From: Corythucha ciliata | Taxonomy: Eukaryota > Arthropoda > Insecta > Hemiptera > Tingidae | Assembly (NCBI GenBank): GCA_038030265.1 | Contig: CM075942.1 | Coordinates: 41,568,751-41,632,750 of the forward strand | DNA length: 64,000 bases | Reading direction: 5' to 3' | In this document: positions 33,233 through 45,060 of the stretch, one piece after another | How positions within the stretch are numbered: position 1 is the first letter of the stretch | Layout: every line of letters begins with the position of its first letter | Notes under the pieces: model-generated | What the model was told of the DNA's origin: nothing | The model's database searches: none | What the model saw: only the letters and a program-made list of their open reading frames with translations | Program-made: the position numbers and the translations under genes

Positions 33233-34733
33233 TAGTGATGCACGAGACCGAGATGAGACGAGACCATCATTTCTGGAGCGAGACCGAGACCAAGTTTTCT
33301 GGTCTCGAGCCGAGACCGAGACGAGACCGCTATTTTCTAGACGAGACCGAGACTTTTAACAATGAAATGATCTTGTTTCGTGCCGAGACGGCTATTATGT
33401 TATGGGCCTCCGGGCCGTGGTGGGTTCAAGGGGTGGACATATCCCCCCCCCCCAACGCACAAAATGAATAAAATAATGGGAAATAAAGTTACTTTTTGTA
33501 AAATTATCATAGAAAACACGCACATTTCTTCTTCTTTCACGAATTATGCATGATGGTTTTCGCACGACCAGGGAGGGAAGTGATACTTCCCCTTTAGGGG
33601 TTAAATCGGTCCGGTCTTTCGATAAAGACCGGACCGGACCGATTTTATTTTGAGTCTTAAATAAAATATCGCTGGAAAACGTACACGAAATAATAATTCG
33701 AAACGAAGTATATAAAGGTGATAATATTTGGCTCACAAGCTATCAATGTATGCATTTTGTGGGCTATTCAGCCCAAAAATGCTTCACATTTAAAAGGAAG
33801 AAATTTACAGCACGTTCACATCCGATCCAAAAGTGGGGGTAACAACGGCATTGCCCCTAACAGGCTAGTAGAGCCAGTCAAATCGGTTTTCTAAACCTCC
33901 CCTCCCCCCTTTAAAAGGTTTCCGACCCCTTTGATGTTTGGGCAGGTCACGTTATTCCATTTAAGCAAACTCGAGGCACGCAATTCCAGCATGAAACGGA
34001 TTCACATAAAATTTTTCTGCTTTTCTCTATACACCATTTAAGGACCGACTTTTTTCAGTCCGGTCCTCACAAGAAGACCGGACCGAGACGACCGGGCCGG
34101 TCCGGGCTAAAGACCGGAACCGGTTTCACCCCTATTCTCCTTCCAGGTCCCTGAACAGGGAAGTCAATTTTTACTTGACGAGATGAGCTAGGTGAAAAAA
34201 GTATTTTTTTTTTTCACTCACTAGTGAAGGAAAGTGAAAAAAAAAGTTCTGTATTCAATTAGCGTACCCTTGCCTCCGAACACTTGCAGGAAAGACAATT
34301 AAACCTGTTGGTTGTGCGAAAAATAATGTCCACAACTCGTGAGGAAGAAGCTTTCACTCCGCTCGTTGTTTTTAGCTCACTCGGATTTAGCCGACTCGGC
34401 TTTGCCTCGCCAGCCAAACAAAGTACCTGCAAGTAAAGTGGCACTTACGTGTCTCGTTATAATATATGATACTATTTTTTTTTTTTAAACAGCTGATTTT
34501 TTTAGAGCCTAGGGGATAAAACACTCACTTTATCGCCGTGGCCCAAAAAATCAGCCCATGTTTTAATAAAAAAATACTGTACACAACGCGTCAAAAAAGT
34601 GATTTTGTGGTCTCGAGAAAAGGTCAGGCTCGGCTACGCCTCGCCCGTCCAATTTTTTCTCTCGGCCTCCAAAATATCGCTTTCTTGCCTAGGCGTATAA
34701 TTTACTATTCCTAAGATCATTCTTAAAGAAGTG
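33233..34733. repeat. long interspersed repeat R9, copy 2
   Basis: Same start, internal blocks and end as copy 1 at 21468-22907, in the same orientation. It lacks the tRNA-like insertion and carries its own MITE at 33597-34132. Confidence 0.7.
33597..34132. mobile_element. 536-bp TA-target MITE nested in R9 copy 2
   Basis: TIRs GGGGTTAAATCGGTCCGGTC and the complement of GACCGGAACCGGTTTCACCCC. TA lies on both sides (33595-33596, 34133-34134). Copy 1 of R9 lacks the block. Inside, GACCGGACCGG words repeat near both ends. Confidence 0.75.
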
Positions 34734-34741
34734 TTTTATTA

Positions 34742-34844
34742 TGTATTAAACACACGGTTACGAGAACAAGAGGAACGGAAAATTATATTTTTACAAGAAT
34801 GAAAAATAATAAATTAAAATTAATCATATGGCAATTATGCCACA
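34742..34844 (-). repeat. candidate 3' LTR of gypsy element 3 (103 bp)
   Basis: On the minus strand, the purine tract AAGAAAAGGAAGAACC is followed by TGTGGCATAATTGCC, and the stretch ends TTAATACA. TG...CA ends and a polypurine tract support an LTR. No second LTR is visible because the 5' part of the element is missing. Confidence 0.45.
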
Positions 34845-34859
34845 GGTTCTTCCTTTTCT

Positions 34860-37789
34860 TCAGAGTGACTTGAGTTGACAGTTGTCACCAATTTTCCGCA
34901 ATTGGTCAATGTGTCTTCGGTGAATTTGACCGTCGATGGAAACCTCATAGTGAAGGCTGCCCTGTTTCCTAACCACTTCACCCAATTTCCACTTCTGTTC
35001 AACATTGCCGTAGAAACGAGCTGCTATTTTATCTCCAACGTCTAGACTCCTTTTTACCCCTATTGTTTTTGCCGATTCAATTTTCAAATTCTGGGGTCGA
35101 ACGAGATCCAGCTTCGATTTGAGATTCCGGCCAAGGAATTATTGGGCGAGTGGAAAACCTATTGATGAATGTGGAGTGATTCGAAAAGCGAATAAAAAAC
35201 TTCTAAGCGCATCATCCGTATTCCTGTCACCGCCTGAACATGCTCTCTGAATCGCGTTTTTAAATGTCTGTATATTACGTTCAGCTTGACCGTTCGTTTG
35301 CGGATGATAAGGAACCGAAAATAACTGCCGAATGCCGTGAACGCACAAGGTGCTCAGTGAGCTCCTTGCTTCTGAATGCGCTTCCATTGTCACTTACAAT
35401 TGTGTCGGGCAGGCCGAAGTTCGAAAAAAAATTTGCCAGCATTTCAATAGTTTTTGAAGCCGTGATCCGTTTTGTCATTATAATTTCGGTCCACTTGCTG
35501 AAAGCGTCCACTATAATAAAAAAATAATTCCCTCTGAACGGTCCGGCATAATCAACATGAATGCGTTCCATCGGCTTAGACGCGTTTTCCCAGCCATGAA
35601 AAATTGACGGAGGATTATTCATAAATTTTTGCCATGCAAAACAATTTTGTGTCATCGACTCTAAGTCCTTGTCAATATTTGGCCACCAGACGTAACTTCT
35701 AGCCAGTCCTTTGGTTTTCACAATGCCTTGGTGACCTTCATGGAGCTCTTGTAAAATTTTTGATCTCAACGGTTCTGGAATATAAACCCTTGGCCCTTTG
35801 AAAATACATCCATCCTGCACAGAAAACTCACTTACGTCCCTTACAGTCCCTTTTTCTAACCGAGTTCCGAATCTAAGATGTTTCCAAAGCGCATGCATTT
35901 TGGGATCTTTCGCCGTTTCAGCAAGCGATTACCGTAGAATCAACAGGTAAGCGTGCAATTTGACTCAATTGAAAAACATCGGCGTGTGATGTAGTTTCAT
36001 CACTCGAATAGTGAAGAGGAAGACGAGAAAGGGCGTCGGCGTTAGCGTTAGCGTTACTTTTGTTGTAAACTATATCAAAATTAAACCCTTGTAAATAAAC
36101 TGCGTAATGTTGCATACGAGTCGCTGAAAGTGCCGGTAAACCTTTTTTTGGACTGAAAATGGAAATTAGTGGCTTGTGATCGGTTATTAGGGTAAACTTG
36201 TGCCCAAATAAATACGAATAAAATTTAGTTACTCCGAAAACTATGGCTAATGTCTCACGATCAATTTGGCTGTACCGCTTCTCAGTCTCGGATAGAGTCC
36301 TGCTTGCAAAGGAAACAGGCCTCTCGCTTCCGTCTTCCATTTCATGAGACAAAACAGCTCCCAATCCGTAAGAGATTGCATCTGTAGCCAAAATCAACTT
36401 TTTATTCGGGTCGAAGTGGGTAAGAACACATTCCGATGCAATTTCTTCTTCAATTTTTTTAAACGCTTCCTTGCACGATTTGTCAAAATGGAATTTTACG
36501 CCCTTATTGAGAAGTTTGTACAGCTGATGAGCAATAGTGCTCAAATTTTTAACGAAGCGGCCGTAAAAATTAGTCAGCCCTATGAATGACTTCAGCTCCG
36601 TTATATTCCTTGGCTCGGGAGCTTGTTTTATCGCTGATATTTTGGACGGGCACTTAAGGATTCCATCTTTGCTTATTCGAAATCCCCAATATTCCACACT
36701 TTCTTTCATAAATTCACATTTCTGTTTGTTAATTCGAACGTTAAACTCAAGAAACCTTTGGAATACCTTTTCTAGGCGCTGCAAATGCTCTTCCTCGGTT
36801 CTGCCAGCCACACAAATATCGTCAAAAAATACTACGACTCCATCTAATCCATCCAAAATTTGTTCGATTGTTCGCTGCCAAATCGCTGAAGCGCAAGAGA
36901 TCCCAAAAGGCAACCTGTTGTACTGAAAAAGTCCTTTAAAAATATTTAAGGTTAAATAATGCCTGTCATCGGTATGAATTTCGATGTGTGTATACGCCTG
37001 GGAGACATCGATCTTCGAGAAAATTTTGTTGTTCCCCAAGGTTAACAACAGATGTTCAATGTTCGGAATGGGATGCTCTTCCATAATTAGCTGAGGGTTG
37101 AGAGTTACTTTATAATCTCCACAAAGTCGCACACTACCATCTTTTTTAGCAACTGCAAAAACAGGGGTAGCATAATCCGAACTAGATACTTTTTCAATTA
37201 TACCTTCCTTTTCCAGCCGATCGAGTTCCATTGCTATTTTTGGCATCATGGCGAAGGCAACAGGACGTGCTTTTTTGAACATCGGAAAACATCCATCCTT
37301 AATTTTTATTCGTGCTGAAACATTTTTGATTTTTCCAACTCCATTTTTGAAAATTTCTGAGTACTTTCCGAGAAGATTCGATAAGTCACAGGTTGTCTGA
37401 TGCTGTAAAGTATTAACCTGGAAACCTTGTAATATTTTACCCCAGTCAAGATTGAAATTCCGAAGCCAATCCAACCCCATTATGCTCTTGTAGCTCCCGT
37501 TGACAACATAAATAGTAACTAATTTCGATTGTCCTTGAATGGAGACCCACACTTCAGCTTTCCCGACGACCTGTATTTTGTGACCTGTATACGAGCGTAA
37601 GTCAATACAAGCTGGTATTAACGACCGATCAGGAAAAATTTCATTGAATCTGGAAAGCTTCATCAAACTTATGGAAGCAATAGAAACTAGTTTTTCAGTA
37701 ACAATTATCATTCTCACAGCATAAAGTCTTTCGGGAAAGATAAAAAAAAAAAAAGAAAATTTATCAGGAGGTAACAAAATGGTCGACAA
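34860..37789 (-). pseudogene. Ty3/gypsy element 3: pol relic, 5'-truncated
   Basis: Main frame 35918-37789 (623 codons): a protease remnant with IMGLDWLRNF but no DTG/DSG, reverse transcriptase Asp 261 (SKIDVSQAY) and FFDD 321-324, RNase H with TDAI in place of TDAS. A frameshift near 35920 leads to the integrase frame 35281-35898 (HEGHQGIVKTKGLA, HVDYAGP, VSDNGSAF). Another shift near 35345 leads to NGQAERN and a TAA at 35139-35141. The last part, 34860-35087, holds the integrase C-terminal domain (SLHYEVSIDGQIHRRHIDQL). Two frameshifts and one stop. The first about 30 codons of the open frame are probably not original. Gag is absent. It is a different lineage from elements 1 and 2. Confidence 0.88.
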
Positions 37790-39020
37790 AAAAGGCTCCT
37801 CTTCCTCCTTTTTTCGTAACTAAAAATAATTGAAATCAGAAAAAAAATGCCTGAGAGAATTTCGATTGGAAGAATCATGAATTGGAGACTTTTATTCCAC
37901 TTCTCTATTCTTTTTCCTTTACCTGTAGCATTATGCTAAGTTGGTAGCTTCAGCTTTAGTCTCAAAGTGGTAGTTTCGAATTGCATCACATTTGATTCTA
38001 TATCGTCCTTTTCTGTTTCGTTAGAGAATCCCACTACTTTGTATTAAAGTTGTAAGGTGCCCAGTTTTGGACGAAAATAAACGCAAAGACAAAAAATTGA
38101 AGGAAATCGTGAGAAAAGCGACGTATAAAGTTTGTTCTTTTGGTGAAAGGGTGAGAGGGGTATCGCAGAAAGAATTTCCTGAACTCCCCTCGCCATCCCC
38201 AAGCCAATACTCGAGGAAAACTTCATCTTCCTGCATTTTTCAACGCAGAAAAACCACCCATGGCACGGACGACTTCGTCGGGGTGAGAGATTCCCAAGTG
38301 GTTTTTATCTAGCCACTATTTTCTTCTATACATTCCGTACTTGCTACACTCCCTTCTCCTTTCACAGCTCACCATATTGATAAATATTTTAGTTTTCCGA
38401 CCAATCATTCTCCAAGTATAACATGGAAAATACGCAACACGGAGATTCCTTGTATTTACGTCACACACAAAACAGCGACGCACTGCAGATTCTTTTTCAT
38501 TAAAAAGTGGGGGAAATTAAGGTGAATAGAGACGATGGAAAAATTAATCAATAGGTGGGTAGACTTTTTTGTTTTTCCTTTTTTTCTCGGGGTGTACAGC
38601 ACGTGACAGGGTGTACAGAAAAGGAAACTCATAAGAATAGATAAACGGGAAATGTGGGGAGAAGTGAAGTTTGAAGGGAAACACGACTTTCTTCTCGTGT
38701 CTTGCGGCACTATTCTAATTAATAAAGTGAGGCAAGTGGTCCTAAGCTTCTTCCGTAGCTTTTTCCTTCCCCCGCGTGACGTGAAAGCCATTTTTTTGTA
38801 CGTGGCTCTTCAATAGCCTGTTTTTGAGGCGGGTGTGAGAGCTCACGTAAATTGAAAGCTCGTTCTATTATGAGAGGCTTGTCAGTACGGTTAGAGAGGG
38901 AAGTGGGTGACTTTGAGCATTCTTCACGATTGTTCTCCCCGGTACTCCTGTACGGCCAATATTAAGAGTTAAGTTCAAAGAAATATTGTACGAATACAAA
39001 CAATGGGCTCGTTGTGAAAC
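37790..39020. other. intergenic DNA, nothing recognised
   Basis: AT-rich. Opposing short frames near 38044-38312 and 38456-38791 lack motifs. Confidence 0.35.
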
Positions 39021-39098
39021 TATAGGTCCGTTCCATTGATTCGCGAGTGCTACGCTTTTGAATAAAATCATCTGATTTCATTCAATTTTTCAGAATAA

Positions 39099-39503
39099 AG
39101 CTCGGTGCACACGATGCATTTTTTGAAGCATGATAGCCTGCCTGTTCTAAAGCGCCCCATACACTGTCAGTTTAACTGAAGGCAATCGTGAGGCTGTCGA
39201 TCGGGGTTACCCACACATTTTCAGTTAATCTGAAGGCCATGGACTGCAGTCCACCTGCAGTCCGTGAAAACTGAAGGTGTGTGGCCGTAGGACCGGCTAG
39301 GATCGGACGTGAGATCGTTGACTGACAGTGTATGATATCCGTCGATTTTGGCCGGACGGTCGCCTCTTGAGGCGACCGTCCTGCAGGCAATCGGATAGTG
39401 TATGGGGCGCTTAAGAAAACATCCGGTCACTACCGGGGATCATATGTTTTTTTTCTTCATACATGTAAACATGCTTCGAAAAATGCATCGTGTGCACCGA
39501 GCT
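39099..39503. mobile_element. MITE level 2, TAA target duplication
   Basis: TIRs AGCTCGGTGCACACGATGCA and its complement. TAA at 39096-39098 and 39504-39506. The empty copy reads CAGAATAAGTCAAT (as complement, near 30806), confirming a 3-bp TAA duplication as made by PIF/Harbinger. Confidence 0.88.
39151..39411. mobile_element. MITE level 3, TAA target duplication
   Basis: TIRs AGCGCCCCATACACT and AGTGTATGGGGCGCT, with TAA at 39148-39150 and 39412-39414. Inside are smaller dyads such as GGACTGCAGTCC and GGCGACCGTCC words, so most of the 261 bp can fold. Confidence 0.85.
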
Positions 39504-39759
39504 TAAGTCAATGAAATCACATGGTTTTCTACACTAGTGTAGCACTAGCAAAAAAAATGGGACGGACCTTATAACACGATTAATTAGGAAGTTTCATGGG
39601 TCAGAACATATTCATAAGTTTATTTTTAAGGTTTATTTATGCTAAAATAGAGCATAAATCCTGATCCGTTCGTAAAATAACCCAACAGTTAATAAATACG
39701 CGATTTTTGAAGTTTTAGGTCATTTCAAACACGCCAGCTAGTATGGTTGTGTCATATCT

Positions 39760-40180
39760 GAAATTCACGGTTTCCGGGTGTAATATCGTGGCTAAAAGTG
39801 AGACGAATTGGCGGCTAAAATGAAGAAAAAGTGGCTCAATTCACAGCCAAAATTGAGAAAACGGTTTCCAAAACGGCCATTTCGAGGCTTAAATCGAAAT
39901 AAAGTATTAAATCCTGGATAAAAATGGAAAAATTGCTAATTCGTGGAACCTCCAAATTCTCAACTATAAAAGGTATGAAAAGCGCTCGTTCACAGCAGCT
40001 AAATTTAGAAAACACCAATTCGCGTAAAACGCGTATTCACTAATAAAACGGGGGAAAACAGCTGATTCCTGGCAAAAATGGAGGAAAAACCTGAATTCGT
40101 AGCTATAAATAAGGAAAATCACTAATTCACTACAAAAATTGATAAAATGGCTAAATTTTTAATTTAGCCATTTTAAATAA
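39760..40180. repeat. degenerate minisatellite, about 30 bp period
   Basis: Loose repetition of phrases such as CTAATTCGTGG, AAAAATGGA, GGCTAAA every 30 bp or so. It ends in a 31-bp near-perfect palindrome (AAAATGGCTAAAT and complement, 40146-40176). Period and extent are estimated by eye. Confidence 0.4.
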
Positions 40181-40358
40181 AATGGGTTTTAAGTTTTTAT
40201 TTATTTATATATTTACGTGGAAGGATTGATATGCCTCATCGAAATACAAATTTTTTGGAAAATGTGGAACTTCCTCACTGCGATTATTCCTTCCCTCTTA
40301 TTTTACATGTGTTGAAAACAAAACCTCATCAAGTGTTATTTACGTATATAATTATGTT

Positions 40359-41537
40359 ATTCGCAATGACCGAATTCGCCCATTGCCCGAAAAATTTACC
40401 CACAACGCGTTATGGGCAGTGTGAAATGCTCACAACGCGTCGTGGGTAATTTTATTCGCCCAGTGGGCGGAATCAAATACCCATAACGCGTTCTGGGTGT
40501 AATGGTTAGGTTGAGTCTATTTCGCGTCGTGGGTCTCCCGATTTTACCCACAACGCGTTGTTTGTATTTCGAATTACCCATATAGCGATTTTAATCCGGC
40601 TTCTGTGTCTCGCCTGATTAAACAGCGATAACTTACATTTTGAGTCTGTTGGGCGTCTCGTGGGAAATGCCACGGGACACGGGAGCATATCATGCGTGAA
40701 TAAATAGTTTGCCTCTTTGAGTGTATATTTCTCCCTCGTTCTTTGTTTCGCTACTATCTTTTCTTTTTAATTTTCTTTTTGTTATACTTTTTTTTATTCA
40801 AGCATAATCGTGTTTAATTATCATTCCATTTAATTTTATGTAATTATACAGCAATAACGCTGTAATGGGAGTTGAGACATCTGACTCTGCTTTGTGAGTA
40901 GTTCGAAATGCGTACAACGCGTTGCGGGTAAAACGAAGTAGCCAGAACGCGTTGTGGGTAAAATCGGAAGACCCACGACGCGAAATAGACTAACCTAACC
41001 TTTATTTCGGCTATTGAGTGAAGTGAATTACCCAGAACGCGTTATGGGTATTTCATTCCGCCCTCTGGGCGACAACAATTACCCACGACGCGTTGTGAGC
41101 ATTTCACACTAGGTTCGTTCGTTTGTCGTTCAGTGTAGTGGTGTAGGTGTAGTTCGAGCAGTCTGGGATTGACGTCATTTTTGAAAAGCAAACGAACGCT
41201 TTTCGTGAAAATGGCTAACCTAACGATAACAAAACCGTTACCTTTATAATTTATTCCCGCTTCCCAGTCAAAAATGTTGACATAAGGTAATTATAGAGCA
41301 GGTTATAACATTTCGAGCAGCAAGCTCCTCCTAATTTTTCAGTGTAGATAGTGCTGCACTGAATAGTCCGAGGTTTGACAAACGAACGCTTTCAGTGTAG
41401 TTCGGGATTACAAAAGAACGCTTTTCGGACTGTTCGTGCAGTCCAGAACAGCTCCGGACGACAAACGAACGAACCTAATGCCCATAACGCGTTGTGGTAA
41501 ATTTTTCGGGCAATGGGCAAATTCGGCCATTGCGAAT
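40359..41537. mobile_element. inverted-repeat element carrying nine ACGCGT sites
   Basis: Ends ATTCGCAATGACCGAATTCG and its near complement. Arms of about 220 bp each hold motifs of the form CCCANAACGCGTTNTGGG. ACGCGT starts at 40405, 40435, 40486, 40553, 40917, 40947, 41037, 41088 and 41487. Partial CGCGTCGTGGG motifs are also present. The right arm is split by the 41112-41475 MITE. Confidence 0.75.
41112..41475. mobile_element. 364-bp TA-target MITE nested in the right arm
   Basis: TIRs GGTTCGTTCGTTTGTCGT and complement, with TA at 41110-41111 and 41476-41477. The left arm of the host element reads the same sequence without interruption, giving a built-in empty site. GAACGCTTTTCG words repeat inside. 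Confidence 0.82.
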
Positions 41538-43254
41538 GACATGTAGACTACAGAGGTATGCTCCTAACTTTTTAGCATATCATAATCATTCGCGTGATGA
41601 CGTCATGGGGTTAGATTAATTTAAAGAAGAGCTTTTACTAGAGTCTTCAGTGGCTTTTCATGCAAGATGGAAAAATAAATTGCCGGATTGCGGAGTTGGT
41701 GAACTAGGGAGGGGGATCCATTGAGTGAGAATTTATTAGTAATTGCGTACGTTAACGTTCCGTAGATGCCCCCACCTGTACTCACACGCTCAACGCCTTA
41801 AGCTACGCCTTGTCGCTTTAGGAATTTCTAGTGGATTCTGTTGGAAATTCCTGAGCTTCATTTAACCAACTTTTTCAGTACCTCCACCCGCTATACACAC
41901 CCACTCCCATCCCTTTGACGATCGAGTGAAAACGGGTTTAATGATAAACAGCAAACTAATTATAATTGTTGTTCTGTGAAATAAAGTGAATGATTTCTAT
42001 GCGAGTCGTTAAAGACTCCAGCCGAAAGCTTTTCTTTCAAATCTTCGACACCGGTTTCGGTGGACACTTGCAAGCAAGCGTCATGGCTAACCCTCGTCTC
42101 GTGTGTCGAGTAGTGACAACGTCGAGGACCCGACTTTCCGAGGTTTCAGCTTGGCCGAAAAAAAGTGAGTTTGAAATTTTCAAACAAGTAGAGAGGAGAG
42201 GGCTTGAACATTTTTGGTAGTGACATAGGGATGAATTTTTACGGCAAGAAATGAAGCTCACTGAACATATTTTGGTCAGAATCAGGTGATTTTAAGACTT
42301 GCATACTTGCAACTATTACAGGAAAATGTTTCGAGAGGCTGTAGCGGCCTGCATATTGTCCGTAGAAAAATACTTTGAACGCAAAAGTTGTAGAACATTT
42401 AATGCCCTGCCCGTGTTGTAAAGGAGAATTTCCTCTACAGCCGATGGTTTAGCGATATTAGAAAAAACTAAAAAAAGTGCCGAAAAATCGTGGTTTTCGG
42501 GCTGCCAAAAGTTGGGCCGAGGGTTTCAGAATTTGGATTTTTTTTTCTCAAACACTCCTAGCCTACGAGTATATGTATATGTATACAACATAAAAAATAA
42601 AAAATGATACTGGACCTTTTGCAAGGTAAAATTATAATTTGACTGGACTAATAATAATTATTGTAACTAGAAAAGTCAGCCCTCGATGGGTTTCTCCCTT
42701 TTAATCCGTGTATAGAAATAATAATGCGGTTTCGCAGGAAAAGGGAACTGCCCTTTGCTTTGCCCAAAACGAGTAATGACCAGTATTATGTTGGCGCTTG
42801 TCGAGTGAATGTAAAGAAAGTCTATCGAACTTCAAAGAAAATTGTTGAACGCGAAGATCCCGGTTGTACGCATACAAATTAAAGTTGTACATAAATTGAA
42901 CTCATTAACTATAACACCGCTCAATTCGATTAACGGTAAACCGCAAGCAACGTGTCCTCCCCCCACCCCACGGCCGGGTCAGCTGGAGCAGACCAACGCA
43001 ATTCCACAACGGTGAGTGGAAGAGTTCTTGACAATTACAGCTTGTAGCAATACTACTAGCCAAAATATGGTCTAATCCGAGCCGGTTTATGAGCCTATAC
43101 CGAGGAATAATTTCAATAAAAAGAAAAATAAATAATTTAATTTCGTTAAAAAGAGAAGAAAACACGTACAACTTGGGATCCAAGGTCACAGTTTAAAGTT
43201 ACCTCTAACGCTCTTTCGCCCACTTGTTGAAACAGTATAATCGTAAGATCAATT
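41538..43254. other. non-coding DNA upstream of the BEL/Pao relic
   Basis: A BEL 5' LTR and primer-binding site should lie in about 42650-43250 if the element is complete on this side, but I could not fix their ends. Confidence 0.3.
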
Positions 43255-43849
43255 GTGTTCCTTTCTCTTACCTACTTACCTCTTAAATTAGGAAATTTGG
43301 GTAATAAAGTCAAAATGGATTTAGATGAAATTAAGAATAGAATGGAAGTATACAAGTTAAGACGGGAAAATGCGTTCGCCCAATTACAGGCAACTTTCGA
43401 TTTTTCGAAAAAAATGCTACTTCGCTCAGTGCATTCCTAGCTCGGTGCACTGAAGTGGCAGAATTAAAAGTAAAATTTGAGGGCTATCAAGATGCGCTGA
43501 TTGAATTTAATGCGGTAGTCGAGGAAAAACACAGTATCAGTGTGCACGCCCAGTCAATTGCCTTCGACGAAATGTACTACTAAGTGAGACCCACCGAATC
43601 GACACTTACACATCGGCTGAATCCGGTAACGCCAAGCACGCCCGACGCACGACTCCCAATAATCGTGCCAAATTGTTCCGGCGAAATAAATTCGTTTCCT
43701 AACTTCATGGCGCTTTTCAACGCAGTTGTCCATAAAGGACCGTACATGAAGGTCACCAAATTGACGTATTTGCGCTATCTTTTAACTGGCCCTCCGTTAA
43801 AGTTGATCGAAACGCTCGAATTGTCCGATGCAAATTACAATGTAGCCTA

Positions 43850-44680
43850 TTGGCGATTGTAGCTATCACTAGCGGCGCTAGTGTCGTCTGATAATGAAAC
43901 CGGTACTCCCTACATAATATGTTAAATGATAACAAGTCTTGTGTTTTTTAAAAGTGTTTTTTCGTGGTCAACGTCCGTACATAATGGGAAAAAAGTAGTC
44001 AGTTGGCCTAAAGTGACGAGAACCGAAGAACATGGTCTCTGAAACACTTATACTCGAACGTCAAGCAAGCCCCCAAGCCTTTCGGCGGTCGACGTTCTCC
44101 CAACACTGGGCTAATTGATAGCTGACACCGTTGAACCCTCAATTTTTGCGAAACAATGAAATGACAATGTTGTGTCTCGGTTACGATGGGAAGAGAAACC
44201 ACAGCACACAGTTTTCTCAGGATTCACCCTTGAGAGACATCCCACGAGCGCCCTATCATTTCTTCATTGATACTCGCCAGTTCACCGTTTCGTTTTAGTG
44301 CTCAGAGAACGGCACAGGCTCAGAAAAATGGTCGAAAACGTTTTTGAATCGGTGTTTTCGAGTTTTCCTGCTCCAACAAAAAGCTGACAGTGAAAGTTTC
44401 TGTACGGATGTACTGCGCACCCGCAGAACCGTCTTGTTTTCTTGATTCGGTGATGCCAATGGTACAATATCGAGGCCTCCTCGTCACTATCGGATTATTT
44501 AGCCGTAGTTCACAGTGAAAAAGTGTCACTGATCAACATTTTTGATACATGAACTTCCTCATTGTATAAAAGCTTTGTTGTAGTTTGTTGTCAAACGACA
44601 ACAACAAATCACATGGAGTACCGGACTCAATGTTTCTCTGAAACGCCGCCAGACATCGTATCCCTTAGCTACAATCGCCA
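43850..44680. mobile_element. 831-bp TA-target transposon (TTGGCGATTGTAGC family), copy A
   Basis: TIRs TTGGCGATTGTAGCTA and complement. TA at 43848-43849 and 44681-44682. Inserted in BEL gag. No transposase frame is found in its 831 bp. Confidence 0.85.
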
Positions 44681-44710
44681 ATAGGCTAATATACAAAATC
44701 GTTGCGCATT

Positions 44711-45060
44711 ATTGGCGATTGTAGCTATCACTAGCGGCGCTAGTGTCGTGTGATAATGAAACCGGTCCCTACATATGTTCAATGATAACAAGTCTTAAGT
44801 TTTTTAAAAGTGTTTCTTAGTGGTCAACGTCCGTAACATAATGGGATAAAAGTAGTCAGTTGGCCTAAAGTGACGAGACCAGTAGAACATGGTCTATGAT
44901 ACACTTATACTCGAACGTCAAGCAAGCCCCCAAGCCTTTCGGCGGCCGACTTTCTCCCAACACTTGTTGTCAAACGACAACAACAAATCACATGGAGTAC
45001 CGGACTCAATGTTTCTCTAAAACGCCGCCAGACATCGTCTCCCTTAGCTACAATCGCCAA
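44711..45060. mobile_element. 350-bp internally deleted copy B of the same family
   Basis: Same TIRs, with TA at 44709-44710 and 45061-45062. It matches copy A along both ends but lacks about 480 bp from the middle (equivalent of about 44108-44588). It sits 30 bp of gag sequence after copy A, in the same orientation. Confidence 0.85.

Larger units (their letters stand above)
39024..39570. mobile_element. MITE level 1 of a three-level nest (GGTCCGTTCCATTG family)
   Basis: Left AGGTCCGTTCCATTGATTCG and right ATGGGACGGACCT are the ends. It corresponds to the uninterrupted 30736-30870 copy, in inverse orientation. Confidence 0.75.
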
